Notes: generated by a model from the letters alone, not told the origin. DNA of 64,000 nt from Perlucidibaca aquatica (GCF_001676655.1 NZ_LZDB01000002.1:434001-498000), one strand, 5' to 3'. Positions 1 through 9,700 are shown, counted from the stretch's first letter. Numbers and translations are program-made.

Positions 1-51
1 GCTGATGGGTTTTTACTAAGCCTTTTCGGATTTGAAGAGTGAGGATGTAGC

Positions 52-459
52 GTGGATATGAATGACAGCAAAGCCGCTCGTGGCCGTTTGAAAATTGCCC
101 CGAGTAAAGACTTGCGTAAATACACGCAACAAATTTGGCTCGCAGGTCTGGGGGCGTTTTCACGCGCAGAAGAAGAGGGCGGGAAACTGTTCGATAACTT
201 GGTCAAAATCGGCGAAGAGTTAGAGCATAAAACCAAGGAAATCACCGACTCCACGGCGCATGACTTAAAGGAAAAAGTTATCGAGAAGGCGTCGGATACC
301 CGCGAGAAAGTTGAGCGGGCGATCGATGAGCGTCTCACGGGCACGCTAACGCGCTTGGGCATTCCCTCGCAAAAAGATATTGAAGTCTTAACGGACCGCA
401 TGGACCAACTCACGCGTGTCATTGAGCAACTAGCCAAGCAATTGGAAAAGTCGCGTTAA
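52..459 (+). CDS. Phasin family (PHA granule-associated) protein
   Basis: This 135-residue protein resembles phasins of the PhaF/PhaI type, which coat polyhydroxyalkanoate granules in the cytoplasm. The N-terminal stretch with the motif IWLAGLGAFSRAEEEGGKLF (about residues 28-47) is characteristic of the family. The rest is charged and predicted to be helical or coiled coil, with heptad-like spacing at the C-terminus (DRMDQLTRVIEQLAKQLEK). The GTG start at 52 is preferred because GAGGA lies 6 bases upstream; an ATG at 58 is the alternative. It lacks the Ala/Lys-rich DNA-binding tail of long PhaF proteins. A tRNA gene follows 60 bp later. It belongs to the chromosome, not the mobile element. 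Confidence 0.85.
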   Translation: MDMNDSKAARGRLKIAPSKDLRKYTQQIWLAGLGAFSRAEEEGGKLFDNLVKIGEELEHKTKEITDSTAHDLKEKVIEKASDTREKVERAIDERLTGTLTRLGIPSQKDIEVLTDRMDQLTRVIEQLAKQLEKSR

Positions 460-519
460 GCTGGCTGGCGAGTATTGACAGTGCTGGGGGCGATGCCTAG
501 AATGCGCCCCCACAGATAA

Positions 520-595
<76 letters not shown>

Positions 596-601
596 AATAC
601 G

Positions 602-637
602 AAAAACCCCCGGTGCCGAAAGGCCCGGGGGTTTTTT
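602..637 (+). terminator. Rho-independent terminator of tRNA-Gly
   Basis: The arms AAAAACCCCCGG (602-613) and CCGGGGGTTTTT (625-636) form a perfect GC-rich stem around an 11-base loop and end in a T run. It lies directly downstream of the tRNA. Confidence 0.9.
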
Positions 638-727
638 ATGGCCGACGCTTGAGTTTTTTTGTTTTTCCCGAGATAGGCAGCTACCATACGCGGCTAACGA
701 AACACACGACAGCTGGTGGAGAGCCGC

Positions 728-1603
728 ATGATCCTTGGTAGCCTGGTGGCCTTAGTCACACCCATGAACTCTGATGGCAGTGTGGATTGGGCGGCACTTA
801 AGCAGTTGGTTGAGTGGCATGTTGCCGAAGGCACGCATGGCATCGTCGCCGTGGGTACCACGGGCGAATCGGCTACCTTAGATGTGGATGAGCATCTGGA
901 AGTCGTGCGTGTGGTCATTGAAGTGGCTGCAGGTCGCTTAGCGGTTATTGCCGGTACCGGTGCAAACTCCACACGCGAAGCAATTGAGCTCACACAAGCG
1001 GCCGCGAACTTAGGCGCAGACGCCGTCTTGCTCGTCACGCCGTATTACAACAAGCCCACGCAAGAGGGTTTGTACCAGCACTACAAAGCCATCGCAGAGG
1101 CCGTGCAAATCCCCCAAATTCTCTACAACGTGCCAGGTCGAACCGGCGTCGATATGCTGAACGCAACGGTGGCGAGATTGGCGGGCACGCCCAATATTGT
1201 CGGCATTAAAGATGCCACTGGCGACCTCGTGCGAGGCCAAGAGCTCATTGGCTTAGTAGGCGATCGTATGGCGGTGTATTCGGGTGATGATGCCACTGCC
1301 ATTGAGCTGATCCTTCTGGGTGGCAAAGGCAATATTTCGGTCACCGCCAATGTGGCCCCGGGTGTGATGGCCAATGCCTGCGAAGCGGCGTTAGCGGGGC
1401 ACGCTGAGCGAGCTCGCGAGCTAACCGAATCGGTAGCCCAGCTGCATCAAATTTTGTTTATTGAGTCGAACCCGATCCCGGTTAAGTGGGCATTAGCAGA
1501 AATGGGCCGTATGGGGCTCGGCATTCGCCTGCCTTTAACGGTACTCTCCGCAGATGCCCAGCCGCGCGTTCGTGCGGCGTTGTCTGCATCTGGAGTGCTT
1601 TAA
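728..1603 (+). CDS. dapA: 4-hydroxy-tetrahydrodipicolinate synthase
   Basis: DapA condenses pyruvate with aspartate semialdehyde, the first committed step of the diaminopimelate/lysine pathway. The 291-residue protein has the usual family length. Family signatures include VGTTGES near residue 40, YNVPGRTG with the catalytic Tyr, and VGIKDATG with the Schiff-base Lys161. ATG 728 is preferred over an upstream in-frame codon because GGTGGAGAG sits just upstream and the protein then begins with the conserved MILGSLVALVTP. Its stop overlaps the start of bamC (TAATG), so the two are translationally coupled, an order conserved in many Gammaproteobacteria. Confidence 0.97.
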   Translation: MILGSLVALVTPMNSDGSVDWAALKQLVEWHVAEGTHGIVAVGTTGESATLDVDEHLEVVRVVIEVAAGRLAVIAGTGANSTREAIELTQAAANLGADAVLLVTPYYNKPTQEGLYQHYKAIAEAVQIPQILYNVPGRTGVDMLNATVARLAGTPNIVGIKDATGDLVRGQELIGLVGDRMAVYSGDDATAIELILLGGKGNISVTANVAPGVMANACEAALAGHAERARELTESVAQLHQILFIESNPIPVKWALAEMGRMGLGIRLPLTVLSADAQPRVRAALSASGVL

Positions 1604-2178
1604 TGCGTCAATTCGTCCTTGTTGCCCTTGCGGTCACGCTGCTGCCCGCGTGCTCAGGTTACTTTCGTGATCGCAGCTTAGATTACGGTCAGGCTAAGCC
1701 TTCGCCCGCGTTGGTCATGCCTGCGGGCGTGGAAACCCGTCCGATCAAGCCGCTCTACCCCATTCCAGCGGTTGCCGAAACAGCATCCGCCTCGGGCAAA
1801 AACTTTGTTGTGCCTTTTCCTCCGGCCATGAAACCCGTTCAAGAAGTATCTCTGCCACCGCTGCCGAATAGCCCTGGGCGCACGCCTGTTAAATTGGGAA
1901 CGGATGGTAATGGCGTTCCTGAGCTGCGTGTCGTTGGTCCTCGTGAGCGTGTTTGGGACGAGCTTGGCCGTGCCTTGAATAACGCGGGTGTGAGCCTGAA
2001 AGACCGTAACCAAGAGTTAGGTTTGGTGGATATCAGCATTGCTGGTCAGGACTACCAATTACGCATGGTGCGTGCCACCGAAGCCTTTGTGCTGAGCTTG
2101 CAACGCAACGATGAAACCTTGGCTCCAGTAGCCGTATCGCGAAATTTATTGACCACCTTGCAGGCGCGTTGGCCCTGA
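1603..2178 (+). CDS. bamC: Outer membrane assembly lipoprotein BamC-like
   Basis: BamC is a lipoprotein of the BAM complex, which inserts beta-barrel proteins into the outer membrane. The start overlaps the dapA stop. The product (191 residues) has a short signal peptide ending in the lipobox LLPAC, then a Pro-rich unstructured region, then a compact domain with [19 protein letters not shown] that fits a BamC helix-grip domain. It is much shorter than E. coli BamC (344 residues), so probably only one grip domain is present. The assignment rests mostly on position between dapA and purC plus these features. Confidence 0.8.
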   Translation: MRQFVLVALAVTLLPACSGYFRDRSLDYGQAKPSPALVMPAGVETRPIKPLYPIPAVAETASASGKNFVVPFPPAMKPVQEVSLPPLPNSPGRTPVKLGTDGNGVPELRVVGPRERVWDELGRALNNAGVSLKDRNQELGLVDISIAGQDYQLRMVRATEAFVLSLQRNDETLAPVAVSRNLLTTLQARWP

Positions 2179-2194
2179 GGTTTGGAGAGTTTTG

Positions 2195-2908
2195 ATGGAA
2201 AAGCGTGACCTGCTCTACACGGGCAAAGCCAAGTCTGTATTTGCTACCGATGATGCCGATCATGTGGTGATTGTTTATCGCAACGATACTTCTGCGTTCG
2301 ATGGCAAGCGTATTGAACAACTGGATCGCAAAGGTGCGGTTAACAACCAATTCAATGCGTTCATCATGGACAAATTGTCTGCTGCGGGCATTGCCACGCA
2401 TCAGGTCAAGCTGTTGTCGCCGACCGAATCGCTGGTCAAGCGCTTGCACATGATTCCGGTCGAGTGTGTGGTGCGTAACTACGCCGCAGGCTCACTGGTG
2501 CGTCGACTTGGCGTTGAAGAGGGTTTGGCGCTGAACCCGCCCACCTTCGAACTGTTCCTCAAGAATGATGCCTTGGGCGATCCCATGATCAATGAAGCGC
2601 ATGCCGTGTCATTTGGCTGGGCGACCTTAGAGCAACTCACGGAAATGAAGCGTTTGTCGCTGCAAATCAACGACATTCTGAAGGCTTTGTTCCTCGCCGG
2701 CGACATGCTGTTGGTCGATTTCAAGCTAGAGTTTGGCGTGTTTAAGGGTCAGATTGTTTTAGGCGACGAATTTTCCCCTGACGGTTGCCGTTTGTGGGAT
2801 AAAGAAACACGCAAGAAGCTCGACAAAGATCGATTCCGCCAAGGCCTCGGCGACGTGGTGGAAGCTTACGAAGAAGTGGCGCATCGTTTGGGTGTGACCA
2901 TCGCCTAA
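2195..2908 (+). CDS. purC: Phosphoribosylaminoimidazole-succinocarboxamide synthase
   Basis: PurC ligates aspartate to CAIR using ATP to give SAICAR in de novo purine synthesis. The 237-residue length matches the bacterial family. The motifs [11 protein letters not shown] at the N-terminus, [13 protein letters not shown] in the middle and [12 protein letters not shown] in the C-terminal half are diagnostic. ATG 2195 has GGAGAG 5 bases upstream; an adjacent TTG at 2192 is less likely. It closes the dapA-bamC-purC cluster. Confidence 0.97.
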   Translation: MEKRDLLYTGKAKSVFATDDADHVVIVYRNDTSAFDGKRIEQLDRKGAVNNQFNAFIMDKLSAAGIATHQVKLLSPTESLVKRLHMIPVECVVRNYAAGSLVRRLGVEEGLALNPPTFELFLKNDALGDPMINEAHAVSFGWATLEQLTEMKRLSLQINDILKALFLAGDMLLVDFKLEFGVFKGQIVLGDEFSPDGCRLWDKETRKKLDKDRFRQGLGDVVEAYEEVAHRLGVTIA

Positions 2909-2927
2909 CAATCCAGGGGTGAGCGAC

Positions 2928-3167
2928 ATGCAAACGCAGAAGCTGTTACGCGGTGTAGTTATTTTGGCCTTAGCGAGCAGCCTCAGTGGCTGCTTGTTAA
3001 CGAAATTAGTCACTATGCCCATGCGTGTTGTCGGCGCGTCGGCATCCCTCGTTGGGGCCTTTGTCTCTGTGGTGCCCGTGGTGGGCGACTCCGTTGATGA
3101 AGCCTTGGAAAGTGTTGATAGCGGTATTGATACCGCTGCCGATAGCATCGATAAAATTCCGCTGTAA
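2928..3167 (+). CDS. Small putative lipoprotein
   Basis: The 79-residue product has a basic start (MQTQKLLRG), a hydrophobic segment and the lipobox LSGC near residue 21, so it is probably a lipoprotein. The rest is Val/Ala/Ser-rich and amphipathic, ending in an acidic repeat-like stretch (DSVDEALESVDSGIDTAADSID). I do not recognise a family with certainty. ATG 2928 follows AGGGGTGAG; a GTG at 2919 is also in frame. It sits between purC and tRNA-Ser in the chromosomal flank. Confidence 0.7.
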   Translation: MQTQKLLRGVVILALASSLSGCLLTKLVTMPMRVVGASASLVGAFVSVVPVVGDSVDEALESVDSGIDTAADSIDKIPL

Positions 3168-3268
3168 GTAAGGCACTTGCTGAGCGCTAAGCGGCGACTG
3201 TTTTTTCGCCGCTCAGTGTTTGAATGTGTTGAGTTAGCGGAAGGCTTCCGGTATCTTTCGCATCCTTC

Positions 3269-3359
3269 GGAGAAGTGGCAGAGTGGTTGAATGCACCAGA
3301 CTCGAAATCTGGCATACGGTCATACCGTATCGAGGGTTCAAATCCCTCCTTCTCCTCCA
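3269..3359 (+). tRNA. tRNA-Ser(CGA), integration target
   Basis: The 91-nt class II tRNA has acceptor arms GGAGAAG/CTTCTCC, an anticodon loop CTCGAAA (CGA at 3303-3305), a long variable arm (CATACGGTCATACCGTATCG) and an encoded CCA. Its 3' end is one copy of the 22-bp repeat flanking the mobile element, so the integrated element restores an intact tRNA gene. Confidence 0.97.
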
Positions 3360-3362
3360 AAT
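3341..3362 (+). repeat. attL (tRNA-Ser 3' end)
   Basis: This 22-bp block begins AATCCCTCCTTCTCCTCC and covers the T-stem, acceptor and CCA end of tRNA-Ser plus 3 bases. It is identical to 62689-62710; the adjoining bases differ on both sides, which fixes the limits of identity. Confidence 0.95.
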
Positions 3363-3394
3363 CACGCCCACGCAAGCGGGCAGTACCCCTAGAT

Positions 3395-3440
3395 AACCCC
3401 CGCGAAGCCCAGTAATATCAAGGCTTCCGGGGGTTTTCTG
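3395..3440 (+). terminator. Element-borne terminator behind tRNA-Ser
   Basis: Arms AACCCCCGCGAAGCC (3395-3409) and GGCTTCCGGGGGTT (3422-3435) pair with a single bulged base and are followed by TTCTG. It lies inside the element just after attL, so it replaces the native tRNA terminator, which was displaced to 62713-62755 by integration. Confidence 0.8.
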
Positions 3441-3537
3441 TTTGCACGGTTGCCCTCACTTCACCACCGATAACCACGGTTCACCACAGCTAGTCTGTAG
3501 GTATCGCTGTAGGTACAAATCGGGAGAGGGCGGCACG

Positions 3538-4713
3538 ATGCCTACAAATGCGCTGACAGATGCGCGCTGCAAGGGAGCCAAGGCCAGCGACAAGCCCTAC
3601 AAGCTGTTCGATGGCGGTGGTTTGCACCTCTATGTTTCCACGACCGGCTCGCGTACTTGGCGGCTGGCGTATCGTCTGGCTGGCAAGCCGCAGACCATGA
3701 GTCTTGGCTCGTATCCTGAAATTACACTGGCTGCCGCGCGCGTGAAGCGTGAGGAAGTGAAACGGGCGCTGATTGAAGGCCATGACCCCATGGCTCCTCG
3801 GCGAGTCAATCGCCAAGGCATGACGCTGGCCGAAGCGACCGATACTTACTGGCAAGGCCGCAAGGATGTGTCTGCGACTTATCGCACCAATGCCCTGCGC
3901 GGCATTGAGCTGCATCTGGTGCGTTTGATGCCGAAGCCGATTGGCAGCATCACGCGTGATGACTTGCTGGGCGAATTGCTGCTCATGGATGCCGCCGGCC
4001 TGCATGTGTATGTGCGCAAGGTACGCATGTGGGTGGGGCAGGTGTTCGAGTGGGCGGTTGAAAACGGCATCGCCAACATCAACCCGGCGGCGCTGATCCG
4101 CCCGGAGAAAGCATTCGGCCGTGCCAAGGTCACCAGCTTTGCCGCCTTGGCCTTGCGAGAAGTGCCGGAGTTTCTGGAGCGCCTGGCGATGGAGGGCGAC
4201 TTGCAAAGCGTGCTGGCGTGTCGCTTGCTGGCGCTGACTTGGGTGCGTACCAATGAGCTACGCATGATGGAGTGGTCGGAAGTCGACGAAGCCGCCAAGG
4301 TTTGGCTGATTCCGGCCGGCAAGATGAAGCGGGATCGCGATCATTTGGTGCCGTTGTCGAGCCAGTCGCTGGCCGTGCTCAAGCAGCTGCGGGCGCGGAG
4401 CCGGCCGGAAGCCCGTTATGTGTTCTCGGCTCCGCATCGCATGGATAGACCCATGTCTGAGAATGCGGTGCTGACCTTGATTGCGCGAATGGGTTACCGA
4501 GGGCGCATGACCGGCCATGGTTGGCGATCAGTGGCCAGCACCTGGGCCAACGAAAACGGTTACTCGCCAGATGCCATCGAGCGCCAGTTGGCGCATGTGC
4601 CTGACAACAAGATTCGTGCGGTCTACAACCGTGCCGAGTACCTGCCGGATCGCAAGAAGCTGTTGCAGGACTGGGCTGACTGGCTGGACAGCTGCGGCCT
4701 CACGCCAGCTTGA
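3538..4713 (+). CDS. int: P4-type tyrosine integrase
   Basis: This site-specific recombinase would integrate and excise the element at tRNA-Ser. The 391-residue protein has the DUF4102-type N-terminal arm-binding domain (about residues 1-85, LTDARCKGAK...GGGLHLYV), a core-binding region, and a catalytic domain with Arg237 (TWVRTNELR), His327-x-x-Arg330 (GHGWRS), His353 (LAHV) and nucleophile Tyr363 (AVYNRAEY), so all catalytic residues are present. ATG 3538 follows GGGAGAGGG. It lies 175 bp inside attL and reads away from the tRNA. Its end overlaps the convergent AlpA-like gene by 14 bp. Confidence 0.96.
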   Translation: MPTNALTDARCKGAKASDKPYKLFDGGGLHLYVSTTGSRTWRLAYRLAGKPQTMSLGSYPEITLAAARVKREEVKRALIEGHDPMAPRRVNRQGMTLAEATDTYWQGRKDVSATYRTNALRGIELHLVRLMPKPIGSITRDDLLGELLLMDAAGLHVYVRKVRMWVGQVFEWAVENGIANINPAALIRPEKAFGRAKVTSFAALALREVPEFLERLAMEGDLQSVLACRLLALTWVRTNELRMMEWSEVDEAAKVWLIPAGKMKRDRDHLVPLSSQSLAVLKQLRARSRPEARYVFSAPHRMDRPMSENAVLTLIARMGYRGRMTGHGWRSVASTWANENGYSPDAIERQLAHVPDNKIRAVYNRAEYLPDRKKLLQDWADWLDSCGLTPA

Positions 4714-4903
4714 TGCCGGCGCGCTCCAGTGTGGAGCGCTTCCAGCCCACGGTTTTGCGGGTTAAGGCGACATCCGGCATGGGCAGTTTGCTGGCCAGCA
4801 GCCAGCGACGGATGGTCTCGCTGCTCACATGAAGCAGTGCCTGCAGTTCGGGGCGGAAGATCACGCGGTCTTCAGTGGGGATATTCATGGCAATTCGACT
4901 CAT
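4700..4903 (-). CDS. AlpA-like DNA-binding protein (possible excisionase/regulator)
   Basis: The 67-residue product has a winged-HTH-like segment (IFRPELQALLHVSSETIRRWLLASKLPMPDV) and a C-terminal Arg/Lys stretch (GWKRSTLERAGIKLA) like AlpA/MerR-type small regulators that often accompany P4-type integrases and act as excisionases. It converges on int and overlaps its last 14 bp. The start at 4903 lies inside an inverted repeat; a second in-frame ATG at 4888 would exclude the first five codons. Neither start has a clear Shine-Dalgarno. Confidence 0.75.
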   Translation of the reverse strand: MSRIAMNIPTEDRVIFRPELQALLHVSSETIRRWLLASKLPMPDVALTRKTVGWKRSTLERAGIKLA

Positions 4904-4924
4904 GGAGGGGAATTGCCTGCCATG
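4886..4924. promoter_or_regulatory. Inverted repeat over AlpA-like gene start
   Basis: GGCAATTC (4889-4896) and GAATTGCC (4910-4917) are perfect inverted arms around the start codon of the minus-strand regulator; CATGG (4886-4890) and CCATG (4920-4924) extend the symmetry after a 2-base bulge. An autoregulatory operator or a start-occluding hairpin is inferred. Confidence 0.5.
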
Positions 4925-5268
4925 GTGGCCTTGCGGGTGAAACTGCCCAACCTGTTGCAGCGTAGCGCAGCGCGCTCTAGCGGCAAGGTCGTCAGCCGTA
5001 GTGAGCTAGCAAGTTGACCGGTCAAATGCCCGGCGATTTTGCCGGCGCTGAACATGGGATTTTCGCCAGAACATTCTTTTGATTTCAGCCTTGTTCACAT
5101 GCCTGCAGAGGCCTTCTATTAATTCCGATCGTACTGTGATGTGACTGACGCCATCTCACTCAAACCTAAGCCTAACGGGATGGGGTACTATCCAGATAGT
5201 TGTTAGGTAAACGATGATGTTGATGAGTCAAGCATTTGGAAGAAAATAAAAAAATAGGGTTAAGTCGC
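4925..5268. other. Intergenic region upstream of the sigma54 regulator
   Basis: No gene is convincing in these 344 bases. They hold a plausible sigma70 promoter reading right (5094-5122) and, farther on, small dyads (CCTAAC 5171-5176 with GTTAGG 5202-5207; GGAT/ATCC within it) that could be regulatory. A leader of about 140 nt would precede the regulator gene. Confidence 0.5.
5094..5122 (+). promoter_or_regulatory. Possible sigma70 promoter for the CARF/sigma54 regulator
   Basis: TTCACA (5094-5099), a 17-base spacer and TATTAA (5117-5122) match the -35/-10 layout. It is the best candidate ahead of the regulator, judged by eye only. Confidence 0.4.
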
Positions 5269-6750
5269 GTGGCTAAAACGCAAAATGTGCTGCTTAGTTG
5301 GATAGGTGGAAATGATCTCATGGCAGTGTCAGGAGGTAACGCTGGGCCTGTGCTTGCGACGCTTAGATCCGGGTCTTTCTGTCAGGTCGAATTACTGTCC
5401 TCTTACCCGGCTGAGAAGGTTGAGCCCTATCTGTCCTGGCTGCGTGAGCAGGTAAGTGCGGAAATCAATATCAGCTATGAACCGCTGACATCGCCGGTGC
5501 ATTTCGGCGATATCTATCAAGCTGCCAATGCCCATCTGGGGAGGATGCAGTCTCCTGAGACTAAGCTGTCCATTTTGCTTAGCCCCGGCACACCAGCCAT
5601 GCAGGCTGTTTGGATTTTGCTTGGCAAGACTCGTTATCAAGTCACTTTCTATCAGTCCTCGTTAGAGCAGGGGGTTCAGAAGGTTGATGTGCCATTCGAG
5701 ATCGCCGCAGAATATGTTCCGGTAGCTAACAGCATTACTGCTGATAGGCTACTTCAGCTTGCTGATGACCAGGCTCCAGTCAATGCGGCTTTTGATAGCA
5801 TCATTACACAGAGTGAACGGATGCTCAGGCTCAAAGCGCAAGCGCAGATTCTTGCTCAAAAGCAGGTGCCTGTTCTGATTTATGGTGAAACAGGTACTGG
5901 GAAAGAGCTATTCGCCAGAGCGATTCACAATGCCAGTCTTCGCTCATCTGGACCATTCGTTGCGGTCAACTGCGGTGCTATCCCCCCAGAGCTGATTGAC
6001 TCCACATTGTTTGGTCATCGCAAAGGAGCCTTCACAGGTGCTGTTGAGAGTCGTGCCGGAGTTTTCCAACAGGCTGATGGCGGAACTCTGTTCTTGGACG
6101 AGTTTGGAGAGTTGACTCCTGATACTCAGGTCCGTCTGTTACGAGTGCTGCAGGAGGGGGTGGTAACCCCTGTCGGAGGTAGTCAAGAGGTCCGCGTGGA
6201 TTTTCGACTGATCTTGGCGACACACCGCAATCTGATGCAAGCGGTGGTAGATGGTGACTTCCGGGAGGACCTTTTCTATCGCGTTGCCATCGGTGTCCTG
6301 CATCTGCCGCCGCTTCGTGAACGAGAGGGTGATCTGTTGCTATTGGCCGATGCGCTGTTGAACGGAATTGCAGATAGGGACGAGCTGCTCAAAGGTAAGA
6401 AAATTTCCGCAAATGCAAAAAATCTTATCCTCTGTAACGCTTGGCGAGGCAATGTGCGTGAGTTGCAATCGACATTGCTGCGCGCTGCGCTTTGGTGTCG
6501 TAGTGATGTGATTGATGCTGATGATATAGAGCAAGCGCTGTTCCAATTGCCCCGAAATCAGGACGATCCAATGTCTCTTGATGTTTCTCAAGGAATTGAT
6601 TTGCAAGAAGTAATATCATTTGTTGCTAGACATTATCTGCGACTAGCTCTGAAACTGACCGATAAAAATAAAACCCGTGCGGCCAGCCTGCTGGGGCTCA
6701 AAAGTCAGCAGACACTGACTAATTGGATGGAAAAGTACGGCATCGAATAA
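5269..6750 (+). CDS. RtcR-like sigma54 activator with CARF-type sensor domain
   Basis: This is a predicted enhancer-binding protein that activates sigma54 RNA polymerase. The N-terminal about 170 residues resemble the RtcR sensor (CARF fold): NVLLSWIGGNDL at the start and LSILLSPGTPAMQAVWILLG, parallel to the RtcR segment before its AAA domain. The AAA+ core has Walker A GETGTGKE (206-213), the sigma54-contact loop GAFTGA (253-258) and LFLDEFGEL; the C-terminus has a Fis-like HTH (TRAASLLGLKSQQTLTNWM). GTG 5269 is chosen because AGGG lies 9 bases upstream and the product then begins MAKTQNVLLSW; a TTG at 5236 is also open. No rtcA/rtcB RNA-repair genes follow. Instead a -24/-12 promoter and hsdR lie immediately downstream. 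Confidence 0.88.
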   Translation: MAKTQNVLLSWIGGNDLMAVSGGNAGPVLATLRSGSFCQVELLSSYPAEKVEPYLSWLREQVSAEINISYEPLTSPVHFGDIYQAANAHLGRMQSPETKLSILLSPGTPAMQAVWILLGKTRYQVTFYQSSLEQGVQKVDVPFEIAAEYVPVANSITADRLLQLADDQAPVNAAFDSIITQSERMLRLKAQAQILAQKQVPVLIYGETGTGKELFARAIHNASLRSSGPFVAVNCGAIPPELIDSTLFGHRKGAFTGAVESRAGVFQQADGGTLFLDEFGELTPDTQVRLLRVLQEGVVTPVGGSQEVRVDFRLILATHRNLMQAVVDGDFREDLFYRVAIGVLHLPPLREREGDLLLLADALLNGIADRDELLKGKKISANAKNLILCNAWRGNVRELQSTLLRAALWCRSDVIDADDIEQALFQLPRNQDDPMSLDVSQGIDLQEVISFVARHYLRLALKLTDKNKTRAASLLGLKSQQTLTNWMEKYGIE

Positions 6751-6753
6751 GAA

Positions 6754-6770
6754 TTGGCACGGTCCTCGCT
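6754..6770 (+). promoter_or_regulatory. Sigma54 (-24/-12) promoter of the restriction operon
   Basis: TTGGCAC (6754-6760) and TCGCT (6766-6770) place GG and GC exactly 10 bases apart, the invariant spacing of sigma54 promoters (consensus TGGCAC-N5-TTGCW). It occupies the 31-bp gap between the sigma54 activator gene and hsdR, with a predicted start of transcription near 6781. Confidence 0.72.
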
Positions 6771-6781
6771 ATAGGGCCCTC

Positions 6782-9700
6782 ATGGACAGAATCGCTTATA
6801 TGAAATCAGTCAACTTCGAGTTTCTCCGCACCGGCAACGAACTACTGGCGAACCTCGGTGGCCTCGCTGAAGCCGTCCTACATATCGATCCGGGTAGTGC
6901 ACTCACTCGCCTGCGCAGCTTCGCAGAAGAGTTAACCAAAGCTATTTACAAGGAAGAGCTGCTGCCACGTATGCCGCAGTCAACCTTCTACGATCTGGTG
7001 AAAAACTCGGTGTTTACGGATTGCGTCAGCAAGTCGTTGGTTCACCAGATCAATTTCTTGCGTATCCAGGGCAATGACACCGCTCACGGTGCGGAAGGTG
7101 ACCTGCGCGATGCACAGCTGGCACTGAAGACCGCGCATCAACTGGCCATGTACATGGCCATCAAGTACTACGGCATCGCACAAGCCGATATTCTCCCCTT
7201 TGCAGAGGTGCAGGATACGACAGCGACTCTAGCCAGTTTGCAAAAGACCGTCTTCAGCTATGAGAAAGAGCTCAATCAGCAGCAGGAAGAGCTGCAGCGC
7301 GTCATGGAAAAGCTTGAGCAGGAGCGCATTCGCAATCTCGACAAGCTGGAGCCGCCTGCCAAGCCTGACCAGCAAAAGCGTCAGCAGCAGAGCCAAAAGG
7401 TTGCAGACAGCCTGCAGTGGAACGAAGCTAAGACCCGCGCTCTGCTAATCGACGCCATGTTGGTGCAGGCGGGCTGGGATATTGGCAATACCTCGCAGGT
7501 CGGTCAGGAAGTGGATGTCGATTTTCCTGATAATTACTCCGGCAAGGGCCGTGCGGACTATGTGCTATGGGGCGACAATGGTCAGCCGCTGGCCGTGATC
7601 GAGGCCAAGAAATCAGGCAATGTCAGCCTACAGGCCGGGCGCGAGCAGGCCCGCATGTATGCCGATGGGTTTGAGCGCATGGGCATGCAGCGCCCAGTGA
7701 TTTTCTACAGCAACGGCTACGAGACCTTCCTCTGGGACGACGCGCAGTACAACACCTACCGTCCGGTGTATGGCTTCTACAGCAAAGACAGCCTTGAATA
7801 CCTGATCTACCAGCGCCAATACCGCAAACCGGAGCTGGAGCGACATAACCCGGATCTGAACATCGCTGACCGCCCGTATCAGATCGAAGCGATCAAAACG
7901 GTTGCCGCACACTTCCAGCAGCAACGCCGCCGCGCACTAATTATACAAGCCACCGGTACTGGCAAGACCCGCGTGGCCATTGCCTTGGCCGAGTTGCTGC
8001 TTCGCACCGGTTGGGCCAAGCGCGTGTTGTTTCTGTGTGACCGCAAAGAGCTGCGCGTTCAAGCCGATGATGCCTTCAAACAGAACCTGCCCAGCGAGCC
8101 GCGCTGCGTGATTGGTGAAACTAACAAGGTGGATCAGACTGCACGTGTTTACATTGCTACTTACCCGGGCATGATGAACCGCTTTGCGCAGCTCGATGTA
8201 GGCTTCTTCGACCTGATCATTGCCGACGAAAGCCACCGTAGCATCTATAACAAGTACCGTGATCTGTTCGACTATTTCGATGCTCTGCAAGTAGGCCTTA
8301 CCGCCACCCCGGTGAAGTTTATTAGCCGCAACACCTTCGATATATTTGACTGCGAGACCACCGACCCGACCTTCGAGTTCGGTCTCGATGCCGCGATTAA
8401 CAACGATCCGCCTTACTTAGTACCGTTCCGCGTCAAAGACCTCACCACCGACTTCCTGCGCGATGGCATTCACTACAACGACCTGAGTAAGGAACAGCAG
8501 CGTCAGCTCGAAGCAGACCTAGGCGAGGTAGAGGCCAAGCGCACCACCATCGCTGGCAAGGACATCGGTCGCAAGATCTTCAGTGTAGACACCGACCGCA
8601 TCATCCTGGAAAACTTGATCAACAACGGCCTCAAGGATGAGACCGGCTCACTTGTCGGCAAGACCATCGTCTTCGCTCAGCGTCAAGACCATGCTGAGCA
8701 TCTGGAGGCGCTGTTCTGCAAGCTCTACCCACAGTATGGCAGCAAAGTCTGCAAGGTCATTCATAACGCCATTCCTCATGTGGAGACGCTGATTAAGGAA
8801 TTCAAAAAGCCCGGCAACGACTTCCGCATCGCCATTTCGGTGGACATGCTTGATACCGGCATCGACGTGCCCGAAGTGGTCAATCTGGTCTTTGCCAAAC
8901 CGGTTAAGTCTTGGGTGAAGTTCTGGCAAATGATTGGCCGTGGCACACGACTGCGTCCTAACTTATTTGGTCAGGGTAAGCACAAAACCGAGTTCCTCAT
9001 TTTCGATCACTACGGCAACTTCGACTTCTTCGAGCAAGAGTACGAAGAGCCGGAAGATCATGGCAGCAAGTCGCTCCTGCAGACTACCTTTGAAGCACGT
9101 CTGGATCTGGCGCAGGTGGCTCTCAAGCACAACCATGCCGCCGCCTTTGATGCCGCTATCGCGCTGCTGCGTGCCGACATCAATGATCTTCCGGAGAGCA
9201 GTGTCGCAGTCAAACGTGAGCTGCGAGCGGTGCATCAGTTGCAGCAGGGTGGCCAGCTGCAAAAGTTCGACGCCAAGACCCAGCACCTGCTGGCGACCAC
9301 CATTTCCCCACTGATGTCTGCTCGTGTGCTGCGCGACAAACATGCCACCGCGCTCGACAAACTCATTGCTGGTATCGAGCGCTGCCTGGTGGAGCAAGCT
9401 AGCTGTTTCGAGGATGGCAAGATCACCCTGCTGGCAGAGATCGACAAGCTCGCTATCAATATTCAGGCTGTGCGACAGAAGGATGCCCTGATTGAAGAGG
9501 TACGCAGTGCTATTTTCTGGAAGCAGCCGAGCATCGACAAACTGGAGAACGCTCGCAAGGAGTTGCGCGGCATCATGAAATACCGACAAACCAGCGGTAT
9601 CGATGATTATCCCATGCCCAGTACACGCACTGGCGATGGTGGTTTGAAAGTGAATGAGCGTAAGGTAATTATTGCTGGTGCCAACGAAGTTATGATCTAT

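Noticed and set aside
5269-6750. True RtcR controlling an RNA repair operon
   Set aside because: No RtcA or RtcB gene is found nearby; the adjacent sigma54 promoter faces hsdR. The similarity is therefore described as RtcR-like only.
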